This document shows, piece by piece, positions 1 to 6,880 of a stretch of 12,739 nt of DNA. Under the pieces are notes generated by a model. That model did not search any database and was not told where the DNA came from. It was given only the letters and a program-made list of their open reading frames with translations. Source of the stretch: Candidatus Delongbacteria bacterium (GTDB taxonomy: Bacteria > Delongbacteria > UBA4055); the NCBI GenBank assembly GCA_027858795.1, contig JAQICF010000121.1, positions 1-12,739 of the forward strand, read 5' to 3'. The position numbers were made by a program, and so were the translations under genes. How positions within the stretch are numbered: position 1 is the stretch's first letter; every line of letters begins with the position of its first letter.

Positions 1-461
1 TCATCGGAATAACCAGGTGTCTGATCAATTGTATATTCGTAAGAATCAACGATCAATGAGTCGGGATCAAAGATAGAAACGGTTTCAGGAGTACTATTAT
101 TTAATCCATATTGACCGAACGAGCCATCATCGATAATTACTCTAAGGGTGGAATCTGGGATTAATAATTCATAATAAGTACTATTTAAATCGTAAGATGA
201 ATCCATAATCAAGCAATATTGATTCGGTTGAAGTAACATGTCATCAAAGCCAGTATATTTTATTAGAATATCAGTTTCTGCATCATCAGATAACATCCAT
301 CCTGTTAAATCTACGATATTTTCAGTGTTATTGTAGATCTCAACAAATTCATCATGGTATTCTGCTCCTGCAGTGTCGAACATTACTTCGGTGATAATTA
401 CTTGGGAGTTTGCGAAAAATGAAATAAATAGAATCAGTACTATTGTTTTTTTATTTAGCAT
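1..461 (-). CDS. Secreted lamin-tail-domain (LTD) protein, 3' part outside window
   Basis: Reading the minus strand from an ATG at 461 gives 153 codons without a stop, so the gene continues past the left edge and only the N-terminus is seen. Residues 1-19 form a signal peptide (MLNKK, then a hydrophobic run IVLILFISFF, then ANSQ), so the protein is exported. Mature residues about 20-130 look like a lamin tail domain: VIITEVMFD near the start, then DEFVEIYNNT, then VDLTGWMLSDD. This is the usual LTD order of a strand with 'I-EVM', an 'E-(I/V)EIYN' strand and a 'DL-GW-L' strand. Bacterial LTD proteins are usually large, secreted or surface-attached, and often carry nucleases, adhesin-like modules or C-terminal sorting domains; which applies here cannot be told. 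A weak purine-rich ribosome site (AGAGAG) lies about 8 bases upstream. Transcription is divergent from the tRNA gene. Confidence 0.85.
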   Translation of the reverse strand, partial: MLNKKTIVLILFISFFANSQVIITEVMFDTAGAEYHDEFVEIYNNTENIVDLTGWMLSDDAETDILIKYTGFDDMLLQPNQYCLIMDSSYDLNSTYYELLIPDSTLRVIIDDGSFGQYGLNNSTPETVSIFDPDSLIVDSYEYTIDQTPGYSD

Positions 462-490
462 ATTTAATCTCTCTTGTTTGGATATGTAGT

Positions 491-506
491 AATTTTAACT
501 AAAATT
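491..506. repeat. Perfect 7-bp inverted repeat upstream of the LTD gene
   Basis: AATTTTA-AC-TAAAATT is a perfect inverted repeat with a two-base centre. It lies 30 bases before the ATG of the LTD gene, in the divergent region with the tRNA gene. The spacing and symmetry fit an operator, but all bases of the arms are A or T, so chance is a serious alternative. Confidence 0.3.
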
Positions 507-548
507 AATGGATAATGAAAGTAGAAAAATATTTTTAAATTGAAAATC

Positions 549-577
549 TTGACTTGGATTTAATTAATGTATATATT
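549..577 (+). promoter_or_regulatory. Sigma70-type promoter for the tRNA-Sec gene
   Basis: A -35 box TTGACT (549-554, 5 of 6 consensus), an exact 17-base spacer and a -10 box TATATT (572-577, 5 of 6) lie just before the tRNA. The predicted start of transcription near 584 is about 13 bases ahead of the mature tRNA 5' end, a normal short leader for removal by RNase P. The reductase gene downstream has no separate promoter that I can see and may share this one. Confidence 0.7.
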
Positions 578-596
578 AGAACTTCTATTAAAGCTT

Positions 597-692
597 GGGC
601 TAGGATGGAGACCTGGTGGCTTCCGCGGACTTCAACTCCGTCAGCGAGGCATTGATACTGTCTTGGGTGAGTTCGATTCTCACACTGGCCCG
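597..692 (+). tRNA. selC: Selenocysteine tRNA (tRNA-Sec, anticodon UCA)
   Basis: This carries selenocysteine to UGA codons; SerRS, SelA and SelB are its expected partners. The 96-base sequence folds as a bacterial tRNA-Sec. The acceptor stem pairs 597-603 with 685-691, and a G604/A684 mismatch takes the eighth position. The D stem is long (607-613 with 618-624, one A/C mismatch) around a four-base TGGT loop. The anticodon stem is 625-629/637-641, with loop CTTCAAC and anticodon TCA at 632-634. The variable arm is long, a 7-bp stem 645-651/659-665. The T stem is 667-671/679-683, with loop TTCGATT. The extended acceptor/T stack, long D stem with small loop, big variable arm and TCA anticodon together distinguish it from tRNA-Ser, tRNA-Leu and suppressor tRNAs. 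G692 is the discriminator base; CCA is not encoded, so it must be added enzymatically. A T7 run (693-699) follows at once. Confidence 0.92.
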
Positions 693-700
693 TTTTTTTA

Positions 701-706
701 AAGGAG
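701..706 (+). promoter_or_regulatory. Ribosome binding site AAGGAG that fixes the reductase start at TTG 712
   Basis: AAGGAG ends five bases before the TTG at 712-714. It lies between the 3' end of the tRNA and the first codon that gives a family-like N-terminus, so it argues for the TTG start rather than an ATG at 616 that lies inside the tRNA. Confidence 0.75.
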
Positions 707-711
707 TACTT

Positions 712-1884
712 TTGGAGTACGATATAATAATAATCGGTGCCGGACCAGCTGGTTGCTCTTTAGCTCTTCATTTAGCAAATACAAATTTCAAAATAGCCTT
801 GATCGATAAAGATACTTTTCCAAGAAGAAAAGTATGCGGTGGAGCATTAAGCGAACGAGCTATAAATCAATTGAAATCTTTCCCAAAAGAGTTAAATATT
901 TATGAGAATTTTCTTAAATCAGTAAATAAAATTAAATCTTATGGCTTAAGAATATACACTCCAGGTAATAAAAGTTTAATATTTGATTTTAAAGATCCTA
1001 AAGACAAAGATAAAATTCCAGGATTTCTTTGCAGAAGAAGTGATTTTGACGATTTTATGATTGGAGAAGTAAAAAAGTATTCGAATATAGATCTCTTAAC
1101 AGGAATAAAAATAAATGATATCAAGATTACAAAACAAGAAGTTATAGTAAAAAGTAAAAATCAGACATTTACAGGCAAATTTATTGTAGGTGCAGATGGT
1201 GCAAATTCAATACTGAGAAAGAAATTTCCAGCCTATAGAAACATTAGTGATGTTGGAGTTAGTGCAGATTATGAAAATGTATCTGGATCTCACAAAGATA
1301 ATCTTATAGACATGTATTTTCTGAAAGAAACTCTACCAGGTTATTTTTGGATATTCAAATTACCAGATAATCGAGTAAATGTGGGAATTTATACCACTAA
1401 AGACAATTTACTGAAGACTAAGCAAAATTTAAAAACTATGATAACTGATATAATTTCAGGTCACCCTGAGATATCTGAAAGATTTAAGAATTCAAATAAG
1501 GTAGATGAAGCAAAAGGGTGGAAGTTGCCTATATTTTTTAAAAGGATCTTTAGTCAGAAGAACCTATATGGTAACAGGCATTTATTTATTGGAGATTCAG
1601 CTTCATTGATTGATCCAATTACCGGTGAAGGTATAGGAAATGCTTTGTTAAGTGGTAACTATGCTGCAAAAACGCTTAAAGAAGCCTACAAAAACGGGAA
1701 AATTGATTCTAGAGAGTTGGATCAATATCGTAGATTACTTGTAAAAAAGTTTAAATATGAAATGCCAATTCATACTTTTTCCAGAGCATTTTTTAAAAGT
1801 TCTATAGTTCTTGAGATATGTTTTTCATTGATCAAAAATTTAAAATCGTTCAACTCCTTTATTTCAAAAAAATTGTATAAGTAA
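712..1884 (+). CDS. Geranylgeranyl reductase-family FAD-dependent oxidoreductase
   Basis: This is a flavoprotein of 390 residues if started at TTG 712, which gives the N-terminus MEYDIIIIGAGPAG with the Rossmann GxGxxG at residues 9-14. Further family marks are an acidic end of strand 2 (LIDKD, 31-35), the FPRRKVCGGALS segment (36-47) characteristic of the geranylgeranyl reductase group, the second FAD motif GADGANS (160-166), and the third, FIGDSASLIDPITGEGIG (292-309). Known relatives reduce double bonds of polyprenyl chains in menaquinone, chlorophyll or ether lipids; others in the wider group are FixC-like or halogenase-like. The substrate here cannot be read from sequence, though a menaquinone or polyprenyl substrate is the usual guess in a bacterium. 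No membrane span is obvious. An in-frame ATG at 616 exists, but its product would be translated from tRNA sequence, so it is rejected. The gene follows the tRNA by 19 bases and is probably at least partly co-transcribed with it. Confidence 0.88.
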   Translation: MEYDIIIIGAGPAGCSLALHLANTNFKIALIDKDTFPRRKVCGGALSERAINQLKSFPKELNIYENFLKSVNKIKSYGLRIYTPGNKSLIFDFKDPKDKDKIPGFLCRRSDFDDFMIGEVKKYSNIDLLTGIKINDIKITKQEVIVKSKNQTFTGKFIVGADGANSILRKKFPAYRNISDVGVSADYENVSGSHKDNLIDMYFLKETLPGYFWIFKLPDNRVNVGIYTTKDNLLKTKQNLKTMITDIISGHPEISERFKNSNKVDEAKGWKLPIFFKRIFSQKNLYGNRHLFIGDSASLIDPITGEGIGNALLSGNYAAKTLKEAYKNGKIDSRELDQYRRLLVKKFKYEMPIHTFSRAFFKSSIVLEICFSLIKNLKSFNSFISKKLYK

Positions 1885-1900
1885 TAACATAAAAATTTTA

Positions 1901-1914
1901 GCTATGTTTATAGC
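1901..1914. repeat. Small hairpin GCTAT-GTTT-ATAGC between reductase and moxR
   Basis: A 5-bp stem with a four-base loop lies 17 bases after the reductase stop. There is no T run after it, so it is at best a weak terminator or a processing site. The rest of 1885-2003 is AT-rich, and I could not pick out a confident promoter for moxR in it. Confidence 0.25.
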
Positions 1915-2003
1915 ACTCAAATAAAAATATTAAATATTCAGAACAAAATAGAATAATAATAGTTTAAGTTCTATCAATAAAAAAAAATGAAACAGGTGGT
2001 AAT

Positions 2004-2993
2004 ATGAACAGCGATATTAGAGAAATAACAGAAAAAGTAGAAAAGGAAAGCAAGTTTCTTGATATCCTATCGATGGAAATAAGTAAAGTTATCGTAGGTC
2101 AGAAATATATGGTAGATAGATTATTGATCAGCTTATTTACTGGTGGGCATGTTTTACTTGAGGGTGTCCCCGGTCTTGCTAAAACTGAAACAGTGAAAAC
2201 ATTAGCAAAAGCTGTAGATGTAAAATACCAACGGATACAATTCACACCAGATCTATTACCGGCTGACCTTATAGGAACAATGATCTATAACCAGAATGAA
2301 AATAAATTTGAGACTAAGAAGGGTCCTATATTTGCAAATATAGTTCTTGCTGATGAGATAAATAGGGCACCGGCTAAAGTACAATCAGCTCTATTAGAAG
2401 CAATGCAGGAAAAGCATGTTACTATAGGTGAAAATACATTTTACCTTGATGAACCATTCCTTGTATTAGCCACACAGAATCCTATAGAACAGGAAGGAAC
2501 TTATCCTCTACCTGAAGCACAGATAGATAGATTTATGTTGAAGATAAAGATAACTTACCCAACTCCAGGTGAAGAATTAGAAATAATGAGAAGGATTACC
2601 GGATCAGAAAAACCTGAAATTAATCCTGTTATTACTTCAGATGAAATTAAGAGGGTTCGAGAGGTCGTAAAAGAAATCTATATAGATGAAAAAATCGAGA
2701 AATATATAATTGATATCGTAAATGCTACTAGAAATCCTGAACAATACGGATTAAAAGAACTTGAACCACTAATAGGATATGCAGCTTCACCAAGAGCATC
2801 AATATATTTAGTATTAGCTTCAAAAGCACAAGCTTTTATGAAGAGAAGAGGATTTGTAACTCCTGAAGATATAAGAACGATCGGAATGGATGTTTTGAGA
2901 CATAGAATTGGGGTAACTTATGAGGCTGAAGCGGAAGAGATTACAAGTGAAGATATAGTAAAAAAAATATTTGATGCAATAGAGATACCATAA
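2004..2993 (+). CDS. moxR: MoxR-type AAA+ ATPase (AAA_3)
   Basis: A 329-residue cytoplasmic AAA+ ATPase of the MoxR family, at the usual family length. Visible motifs in order: Walker A GVPGLAKT (54-61), Walker B VLADEIN (114-120) followed by RAPAKVQSALLEAMQE, sensor 1 LATQNP (155-160) followed by EQEGTYPLPEAQIDRF, and a C-terminal lid with sensor 2 ASPRAS (261-266). MoxR proteins act as chaperone-like ATPases that work with VWA-domain proteins, whose genes nearly always lie beside them. That is so here, with the DUF58 and BatA-like genes directly downstream. The start is supported by an AGGTGG site five bases before the ATG. The gap to the next gene is only about 40 bases, which suggests an operon. 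Intact and typical; no odd residues seen. Confidence 0.95.
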   Translation: MNSDIREITEKVEKESKFLDILSMEISKVIVGQKYMVDRLLISLFTGGHVLLEGVPGLAKTETVKTLAKAVDVKYQRIQFTPDLLPADLIGTMIYNQNENKFETKKGPIFANIVLADEINRAPAKVQSALLEAMQEKHVTIGENTFYLDEPFLVLATQNPIEQEGTYPLPEAQIDRFMLKIKITYPTPGEELEIMRRITGSEKPEINPVITSDEIKRVREVVKEIYIDEKIEKYIIDIVNATRNPEQYGLKELEPLIGYAASPRASIYLVLASKAQAFMKRRGFVTPEDIRTIGMDVLRHRIGVTYEAEAEEITSEDIVKKIFDAIEIP

Positions 2994-3034
2994 TTAAAAA
3001 ATATTTGACACAAAAGAGATACTATAGCATAAAA

Positions 3035-3922
3035 ATGGAAAATAAAGATAAACAAAAAGAAATATTAAAGAAGGTTCGATACCTTGATATAAAGACCAGA
3101 AAGATCATAAATGAACTTTTTGGTGGTGAATATCATAGCGTTTTTAAAGGTCGAGGTATGAATTTCTCTGAAGTGCGTGAATATTCTTACGGTGATGATA
3201 TTAGAAACATTGATTGGAATGTAACTGCCCGAATGAGAAAACCTTTTGTTAAAGTTTTTGAAGAAGAGCGTGAGCTTGTACTAATGCTGATAGTAGATAT
3301 TTCTGCCAGTGGATACTTTGGGTCTGGAGAAAGTTTTAAGAGGGAGATCGCAGCTGAAATAGGTGCTTTATTGGCATTCAGTGCTGTGAAGAACAATGAT
3401 AAAGTTGGATTGATTCTTTTCAGTGATAAGATAGAAAAATTTATTCCACCTCAGAAAGGTAGAAGCCATGTATTTAGGTTGATAAGGGAATTGCTTTTCT
3501 TTGAACCTGATTCTACAAAAACATCTATAGAGGAAGCATTGATATTTTTCAATAATGTACAGAAAAAAAAATCCATAGCTTTTTTAATTTCTGATTTTGC
3601 AGATGAGAACTACGAAAAAGGTTTACAGATCGTAAGTAAAAAACATGATCTTGTAGCTATTGATATTTTTGATAAGGTAGAAGAAGAACTACCAGCTTCA
3701 GGATTGTATGATTTCTATGATAATGAGACTGGTGAGATCATTACTATAGATTTGAGTGTAAAGGAGAACAGGCAGATTATCAAAAATGACATTAATACAA
3801 AATCTGAATCACGCTTAAGAATGTTTAAGAAAAATAAAATTGATAACATAAGAATTGAAGCAAATTCACCATATATAGAATCATTTATAAGGTTTTTCAA
3901 AAAAAGAAAAGGCAGGAATTAG
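3035..3922 (+). CDS. DUF58 (VWA-like) protein of the MoxR/Bat cluster
   Basis: A soluble 295-residue DUF58 protein with a VWA-like fold. The signature block FKGRGMNFSEVREYSYGDD followed by IRNIDWNVTAR (residues 37-66) is the DUF58 hallmark. It is followed by FVKVFEEERE and a strand ending in VDISAS (87-92), which resembles the MIDAS DxSxS motif. Later, FLISDF (183-188) occupies the second metal-site strand, though without the TDG form seen in true VWA proteins. I chose ATG 3035 over the in-frame TTG at 3005, because family members begin about ten residues before the conserved 'ILKKVR-L-IKTR' segment and the TTG has no ribosome site. The ATG site itself is weak, so the exact start is uncertain. 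Such proteins are thought to be MoxR partners or adaptors. It ends six bases before the next gene's ATG, so coupled expression is likely. Confidence 0.9.
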   Translation: MENKDKQKEILKKVRYLDIKTRKIINELFGGEYHSVFKGRGMNFSEVREYSYGDDIRNIDWNVTARMRKPFVKVFEEERELVLMLIVDISASGYFGSGESFKREIAAEIGALLAFSAVKNNDKVGLILFSDKIEKFIPPQKGRSHVFRLIRELLFFEPDSTKTSIEEALIFFNNVQKKKSIAFLISDFADENYEKGLQIVSKKHDLVAIDIFDKVEEELPASGLYDFYDNETGEIITIDLSVKENRQIIKNDINTKSESRLRMFKKNKIDNIRIEANSPYIESFIRFFKKRKGRN

Positions 3923-3928
3923 GCTACT

Positions 3929-4906
3929 ATGAGATATAAATTATTATTCGCGATATTACTATTATTTATAATAAAGTTATTTCCGAGTATAATTGTAACA
4001 CCTGATCGAAATGAATTTGTTACAGGTGATAAGCTTAGTTTAAAAATAGAACTAACTTATCCTAGTGATGCTATTATAGATATTTCTAATATTAAAAATT
4101 ATTCAACAGATGAATTTGAATTGATCGATTTTCAGTCAAAATCAAAGACTGAATTGGATGGAATAGTTACTGAAACTATAATTAATAAATATCTTGTATT
4201 TGGTGAAAAGGGAGAGCAGAATTTAGGTCCGATAAATTTTTCTTATGTAATAAATGAAGAAATAAAAAATTTCACTAGTGATTCTATTAAAATCGTTATT
4301 CACTCTATCCTACAAGGGAATATTTCATATATGGATTCTACAGGCAAGCAAAATACAATGCCCTTGGATTCATTAAAGATGGTCCTTCCCATTAAAGACA
4401 TCGGTGAATATAAATTATCAGTTACAGAGAAAAAATATATAATAGCATTTGTACTGCTTTTAATATTCATAGCTGTACTTATCTATTATTTTATGAAAAG
4501 AAAGAAAATAAGTGCTGTTCAGTTAGAAATAAAAGAAAAAGTAGTAATAATACCGGCTCACATCAAAGCATTTGAAAAGCTTGATGAGTTGAAGAAGAAA
4601 AATTATCTATCCAAAGGTAATTTCAAGGAATTTGCTGCTGAGTTATCATTGATTACTAGATTGTTTTTAGAAGACCGCTATCTATTTCCGGGTGCGGAAC
4701 TTCCAACTGGAGAATTAAAAGAAGAAATAACAAAATATATAACCAAGGGCGAATTGCTACAGGGGATGTATAAATTACTTGAAATAACAGATTATGTAAA
4801 GTACGCAAAATTCATTCCTCTGGAAGCTGAACTTAAAGGATTTTTAGATTTTGCTTACGAATTAGTAGATAAACTTAAAGAAGAGAGTAAAAAGAACAAT
4901 GTTTAA
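3929..4906 (+). CDS. Single-pass membrane protein of the Bat cluster (BatD/DUF4381-like position)
   Basis: A 325-residue protein with three parts. Residues 1-20 are a signal peptide or N-terminal anchor (MRYKLLFAILLLFIIKLFPS). Residues 21-165 are predicted extracytoplasmic and rich in beta-strand patterns (IIVTPDRNEFVTGDKLSLKIEL), like the Ig-type domains of BatD. A clear membrane span at about 169-188 (KYIIAFVLLLIFIAVLIYYF, followed by MKRKK) is followed by a helical cytoplasmic domain (209-320) with IPAHIKAFEKLDELKKKNYL and a LFLEDRYLFPG turn. In Bat clusters a gene at this position often joins a periplasmic beta-domain to a cytoplasmic helical domain; proteins called BatD or DUF4381 share this layout. 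I assign it by position and topology, not by a recognised motif. Its end overlaps the next gene by 8 bases, so the two are translationally coupled. Confidence 0.75.
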   Translation: MRYKLLFAILLLFIIKLFPSIIVTPDRNEFVTGDKLSLKIELTYPSDAIIDISNIKNYSTDEFELIDFQSKSKTELDGIVTETIINKYLVFGEKGEQNLGPINFSYVINEEIKNFTSDSIKIVIHSILQGNISYMDSTGKQNTMPLDSLKMVLPIKDIGEYKLSVTEKKYIIAFVLLLIFIAVLIYYFMKRKKISAVQLEIKEKVVIIPAHIKAFEKLDELKKKNYLSKGNFKEFAAELSLITRLFLEDRYLFPGAELPTGELKEEITKYITKGELLQGMYKLLEITDYVKYAKFIPLEAELKGFLDFAYELVDKLKEESKKNNV

Positions 4907-5879
4907 GTTTAATAATCCTGAATATTTTTATATATTCTTTTTTCTTGTTGTAGTAATAATTTATTTTATTTCAAGGAAAAAGAGCCCAAGTTTACGATTC
5001 TCAAGCACAAGTTCGTTAAAGAAGGCTAAACCATCTATCAGGACAAGATTATTTTTTTTACCCTATGTACTAAAGGTCTTATCAGTAGCATTATTTATTA
5101 TAGCATTGGCAAGACCTCAGTCTACTACTGAATCTTCAGAGACTATTACTGAAGGTATTGATATCGTAATAACGCTAGATATCTCAACCTCGATGTTAGC
5201 ACAAGATTTTAAACCAGATAGATTTAGAGCTTCTTTGGAAGTAGCCAAAGAATTTATTAAAGGCAGACAAAATGATAGGATTGGTTTTGTGGTATTTGCA
5301 GGAGAATCATACACACAATGCCCTTTGACAACAGATTATAATATTTTGTATGAATTAGCAGATAAGATAAAAATGGGTATTATTGAAGATGGTACAGCAA
5401 TCGGCACAGCAATAATAAATTCGATCAACAGACTAAAAGATAGTAAATCAAAAAGCAAGGTTATAATACTGTTAACAGATGGAGAAAATAATAAAGGTGA
5501 AATAGAGCCTGAAACAGCTGCTCAAGCCGCAGAAGCATTAGGTATTAGGATTTATTCAATTGGCATAGGTAAGGATAGAGCACCATATCCATTTAAAGAT
5601 ATGTTTGGGAATACCAGATTGAGAGAAGTGGATTTTAAAATAGATGAAGAAATGATGGTAGGGATAGCAGAAGGTACTGGTGGAAAATATTTTAGAGCAC
5701 AAGACAAAGGCAAGCTTGAAAAGATATATGAAGAGATTGATAAGCTTGAGAAAACAAAGATAAAGATAAAGTCTTATAAAAGATTTAATGAGAAATATGA
5801 GAAGTTTTTATTTCCAGGCATGATCTTACTTTTACTAGCATTTATTTTAGAAAATACTTATTTCATAAAGAAACCTTGA
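4899..5879 (+). CDS. batA: BatA-like membrane-anchored von Willebrand factor A protein
   Basis: A 326-residue BatA-type protein: two N-terminal membrane spans (about 8-25 and 54-72, the latter ending ALARPQ, a BatA hallmark), a VWA domain (about 87-285), and a C-terminal span (303-322). The metal-ion-dependent adhesion site is complete: DISTS (94-98), threonine in DGTAIGTAI (T166), and the aspartate in TDGEN (D194), so it should bind a divalent cation. Orientation predicts the VWA domain on the periplasmic side in usual models. BatA works with MoxR and other Bat proteins in envelope stress tolerance in Bacteroides and Leptospira; that role is borrowed from relatives. It overlaps the preceding gene by 8 bases and ends the cluster. 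The usual next genes (batB, a TPR batC, large batD) are not present. The stop is TGA, with TAA two codons later in frame. Confidence 0.9.
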   Translation: MFKFNNPEYFYIFFFLVVVIIYFISRKKSPSLRFSSTSSLKKAKPSIRTRLFFLPYVLKVLSVALFIIALARPQSTTESSETITEGIDIVITLDISTSMLAQDFKPDRFRASLEVAKEFIKGRQNDRIGFVVFAGESYTQCPLTTDYNILYELADKIKMGIIEDGTAIGTAIINSINRLKDSKSKSKVIILLTDGENNKGEIEPETAAQAAEALGIRIYSIGIGKDRAPYPFKDMFGNTRLREVDFKIDEEMMVGIAEGTGGKYFRAQDKGKLEKIYEEIDKLEKTKIKIKSYKRFNEKYEKFLFPGMILLLLAFILENTYFIKKP

Positions 5880-5911
5880 TCATAACTAAGAGGGTTTCCA
5901 TTTTAATAATA

Positions 5912-5931
5912 TTGATTTTATTTAAAATCAA
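5912..5931. repeat. Perfect 8-bp inverted repeat after batA
   Basis: TTGATTTT-ATTT-AAAATCAA can form a hairpin 33 bases after the batA stop. It is the best candidate for an operon end, but it is weak, being nearly all A and T, and no T run follows. A second symmetric site, TTCTAA-A-TTAGAA (5956-5968), lies 25 bases further and could be an operator for the REC-PAS gene. Nothing else was recognised in 5880-6039. Confidence 0.35.
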
Positions 5932-6039
5932 CACTATATTACAATCGTCGTTTAGTTCTAAATTAGAATTACAAATATAAAATATCAGAAAGATGCCTAC
6001 ACTGTCTTTGTCGTCATTAATAACAATTATTTAATTATA

Positions 6040-6816
6040 ATGAAAAAAATAAAATCCATATCCATTCTTTACTTAGAAGACGATGAGCTTGATGTTGATA
6101 TAATCAGAATGACAATAGCTGAAGGCAATTTTAAGTTTAATCTAACTCATGTAAAGAGTAAATATGAGTTTAAAACAGCGTTACGAACGATGAATTACGA
6201 TGTGGTTATAGCAGACCACAACTTGCCAGATATAGATAGTTTCGGAGTTCTTTCGATAGTTAATGACATTAATTCAAATATTCCGATTATAATTTTAGCA
6301 GGTTCTTTGGATGAGGAAGAGGCGATAAAAACTCTAAAATACGGTGCAAGTGACTATATCGATAAAGAAAAGCTTTATAAACTTTTACCATCTATTGTTA
6401 AGGTTATAGATGATGCGAATAGATCAAAGAAGGAAAAACTTAATCAAGAAGAAATTAAACGATCAGAAGAAAGATTAACAACGATATTTCACGAATTACT
6501 AGATGTTATAATTGTTTTTGACCTTGAGAGTTGTGATATATTAAATGTAAATAAAGCTGTTACCAAGAATTTAGGTTATGCAAGAGGTAATTTAATTGGT
6601 ACAAACTTTTTTTCGTTATTCTATGATGAAGTAAAAAATGCAGATAAAAAGAACTTCTTAAAAAAATTAGTATCATATGGATATATTTTAGAGAATAGAA
6701 ATTTTAAAGATAGAAGAGGTAAGCTTTGTGAGATGGAAATTACTATTACAATTATTCCATGGGAAAACGAGAAAGTAGGATTAACAACTTTGAGAAATAT
6801 TTCTGAACTAAAATAA
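6040..6816 (+). CDS. Response regulator receiver-PAS protein without an output domain
   Basis: A 258-residue cytoplasmic signalling protein. Residues 5-125 are a receiver (REC) domain: acidic pair LEDDE (12-16), phosphoacceptor Asp59 in DVVIADHNLPD, and conserved lysine K109 in DYIDKE. The usual Thr/Ser after the fourth strand is replaced by alanine (IIILAGS, A87), so the phosphorylation switch may be altered. A short helical linker rich in Lys/Glu (128-145) leads to a PAS domain (145-258: RLTTIFHELLDVIIVFD, then ILNVNKAVTKNLGY, ending TLRNISELK). The PAS ends with the 'NISE' segment that in longer proteins runs into a histidine kinase or GGDEF domain, but here the stop follows. It is intact at the DNA level and has a terminator right after it, so the short form seems real. 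No Shine-Dalgarno site is visible. The likely role is an adaptor or phosphorelay receiver; its kinase is unknown. Confidence 0.88.
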   Translation: MKKIKSISILYLEDDELDVDIIRMTIAEGNFKFNLTHVKSKYEFKTALRTMNYDVVIADHNLPDIDSFGVLSIVNDINSNIPIIILAGSLDEEEAIKTLKYGASDYIDKEKLYKLLPSIVKVIDDANRSKKEKLNQEEIKRSEERLTTIFHELLDVIIVFDLESCDILNVNKAVTKNLGYARGNLIGTNFFSLFYDEVKNADKKNFLKKLVSYGYILENRNFKDRRGKLCEMEITITIIPWENEKVGLTTLRNISELK

Positions 6817-6829
6817 TACTCACTTCGAA

Positions 6830-6863
6830 AAAAAAAAGCGGATTTTAAAATCCGCTTTTTTTT
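6830..6863. terminator. Bidirectional intrinsic terminator
   Basis: A perfect 34-base palindrome: core GCGGATTTTAAAATCCGC (6838-6855), flanked by A8 on the left and T8 on the right. It gives a GC-closed hairpin followed by a U tract on either strand. It sits between the convergent REC-PAS gene (ends 6816) and the OMP gene (ends 6881), so it serves both. Confidence 0.95.
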
Positions 6864-6880
6864 ACATACTTTTAAAAATT

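Noticed and set aside
616..711. Upstream extension of the reductase frame beginning at ATG 616
   Set aside because: It is the tRNA-Sec sequence read in frame; the family N-terminus and ribosome site support TTG 712.
3005..3034. TTG at 3005 as start of the DUF58 gene
   Set aside because: No ribosome site, and the extra ten residues are not expected in the family; ATG 3035 preferred, though both are weak.
5877..5885. batA UGA as a selenocysteine codon
   Set aside because: Read-through adds only one more residue before TAA, no cysteine homologue position is expected there, and no SECIS-like hairpin follows.
6036..6041. Perfect TATAAT at the start of the REC-PAS gene
   Set aside because: It overlaps the ATG at 6040, and transcription would begin inside the coding region; no good -35 box at the right distance.
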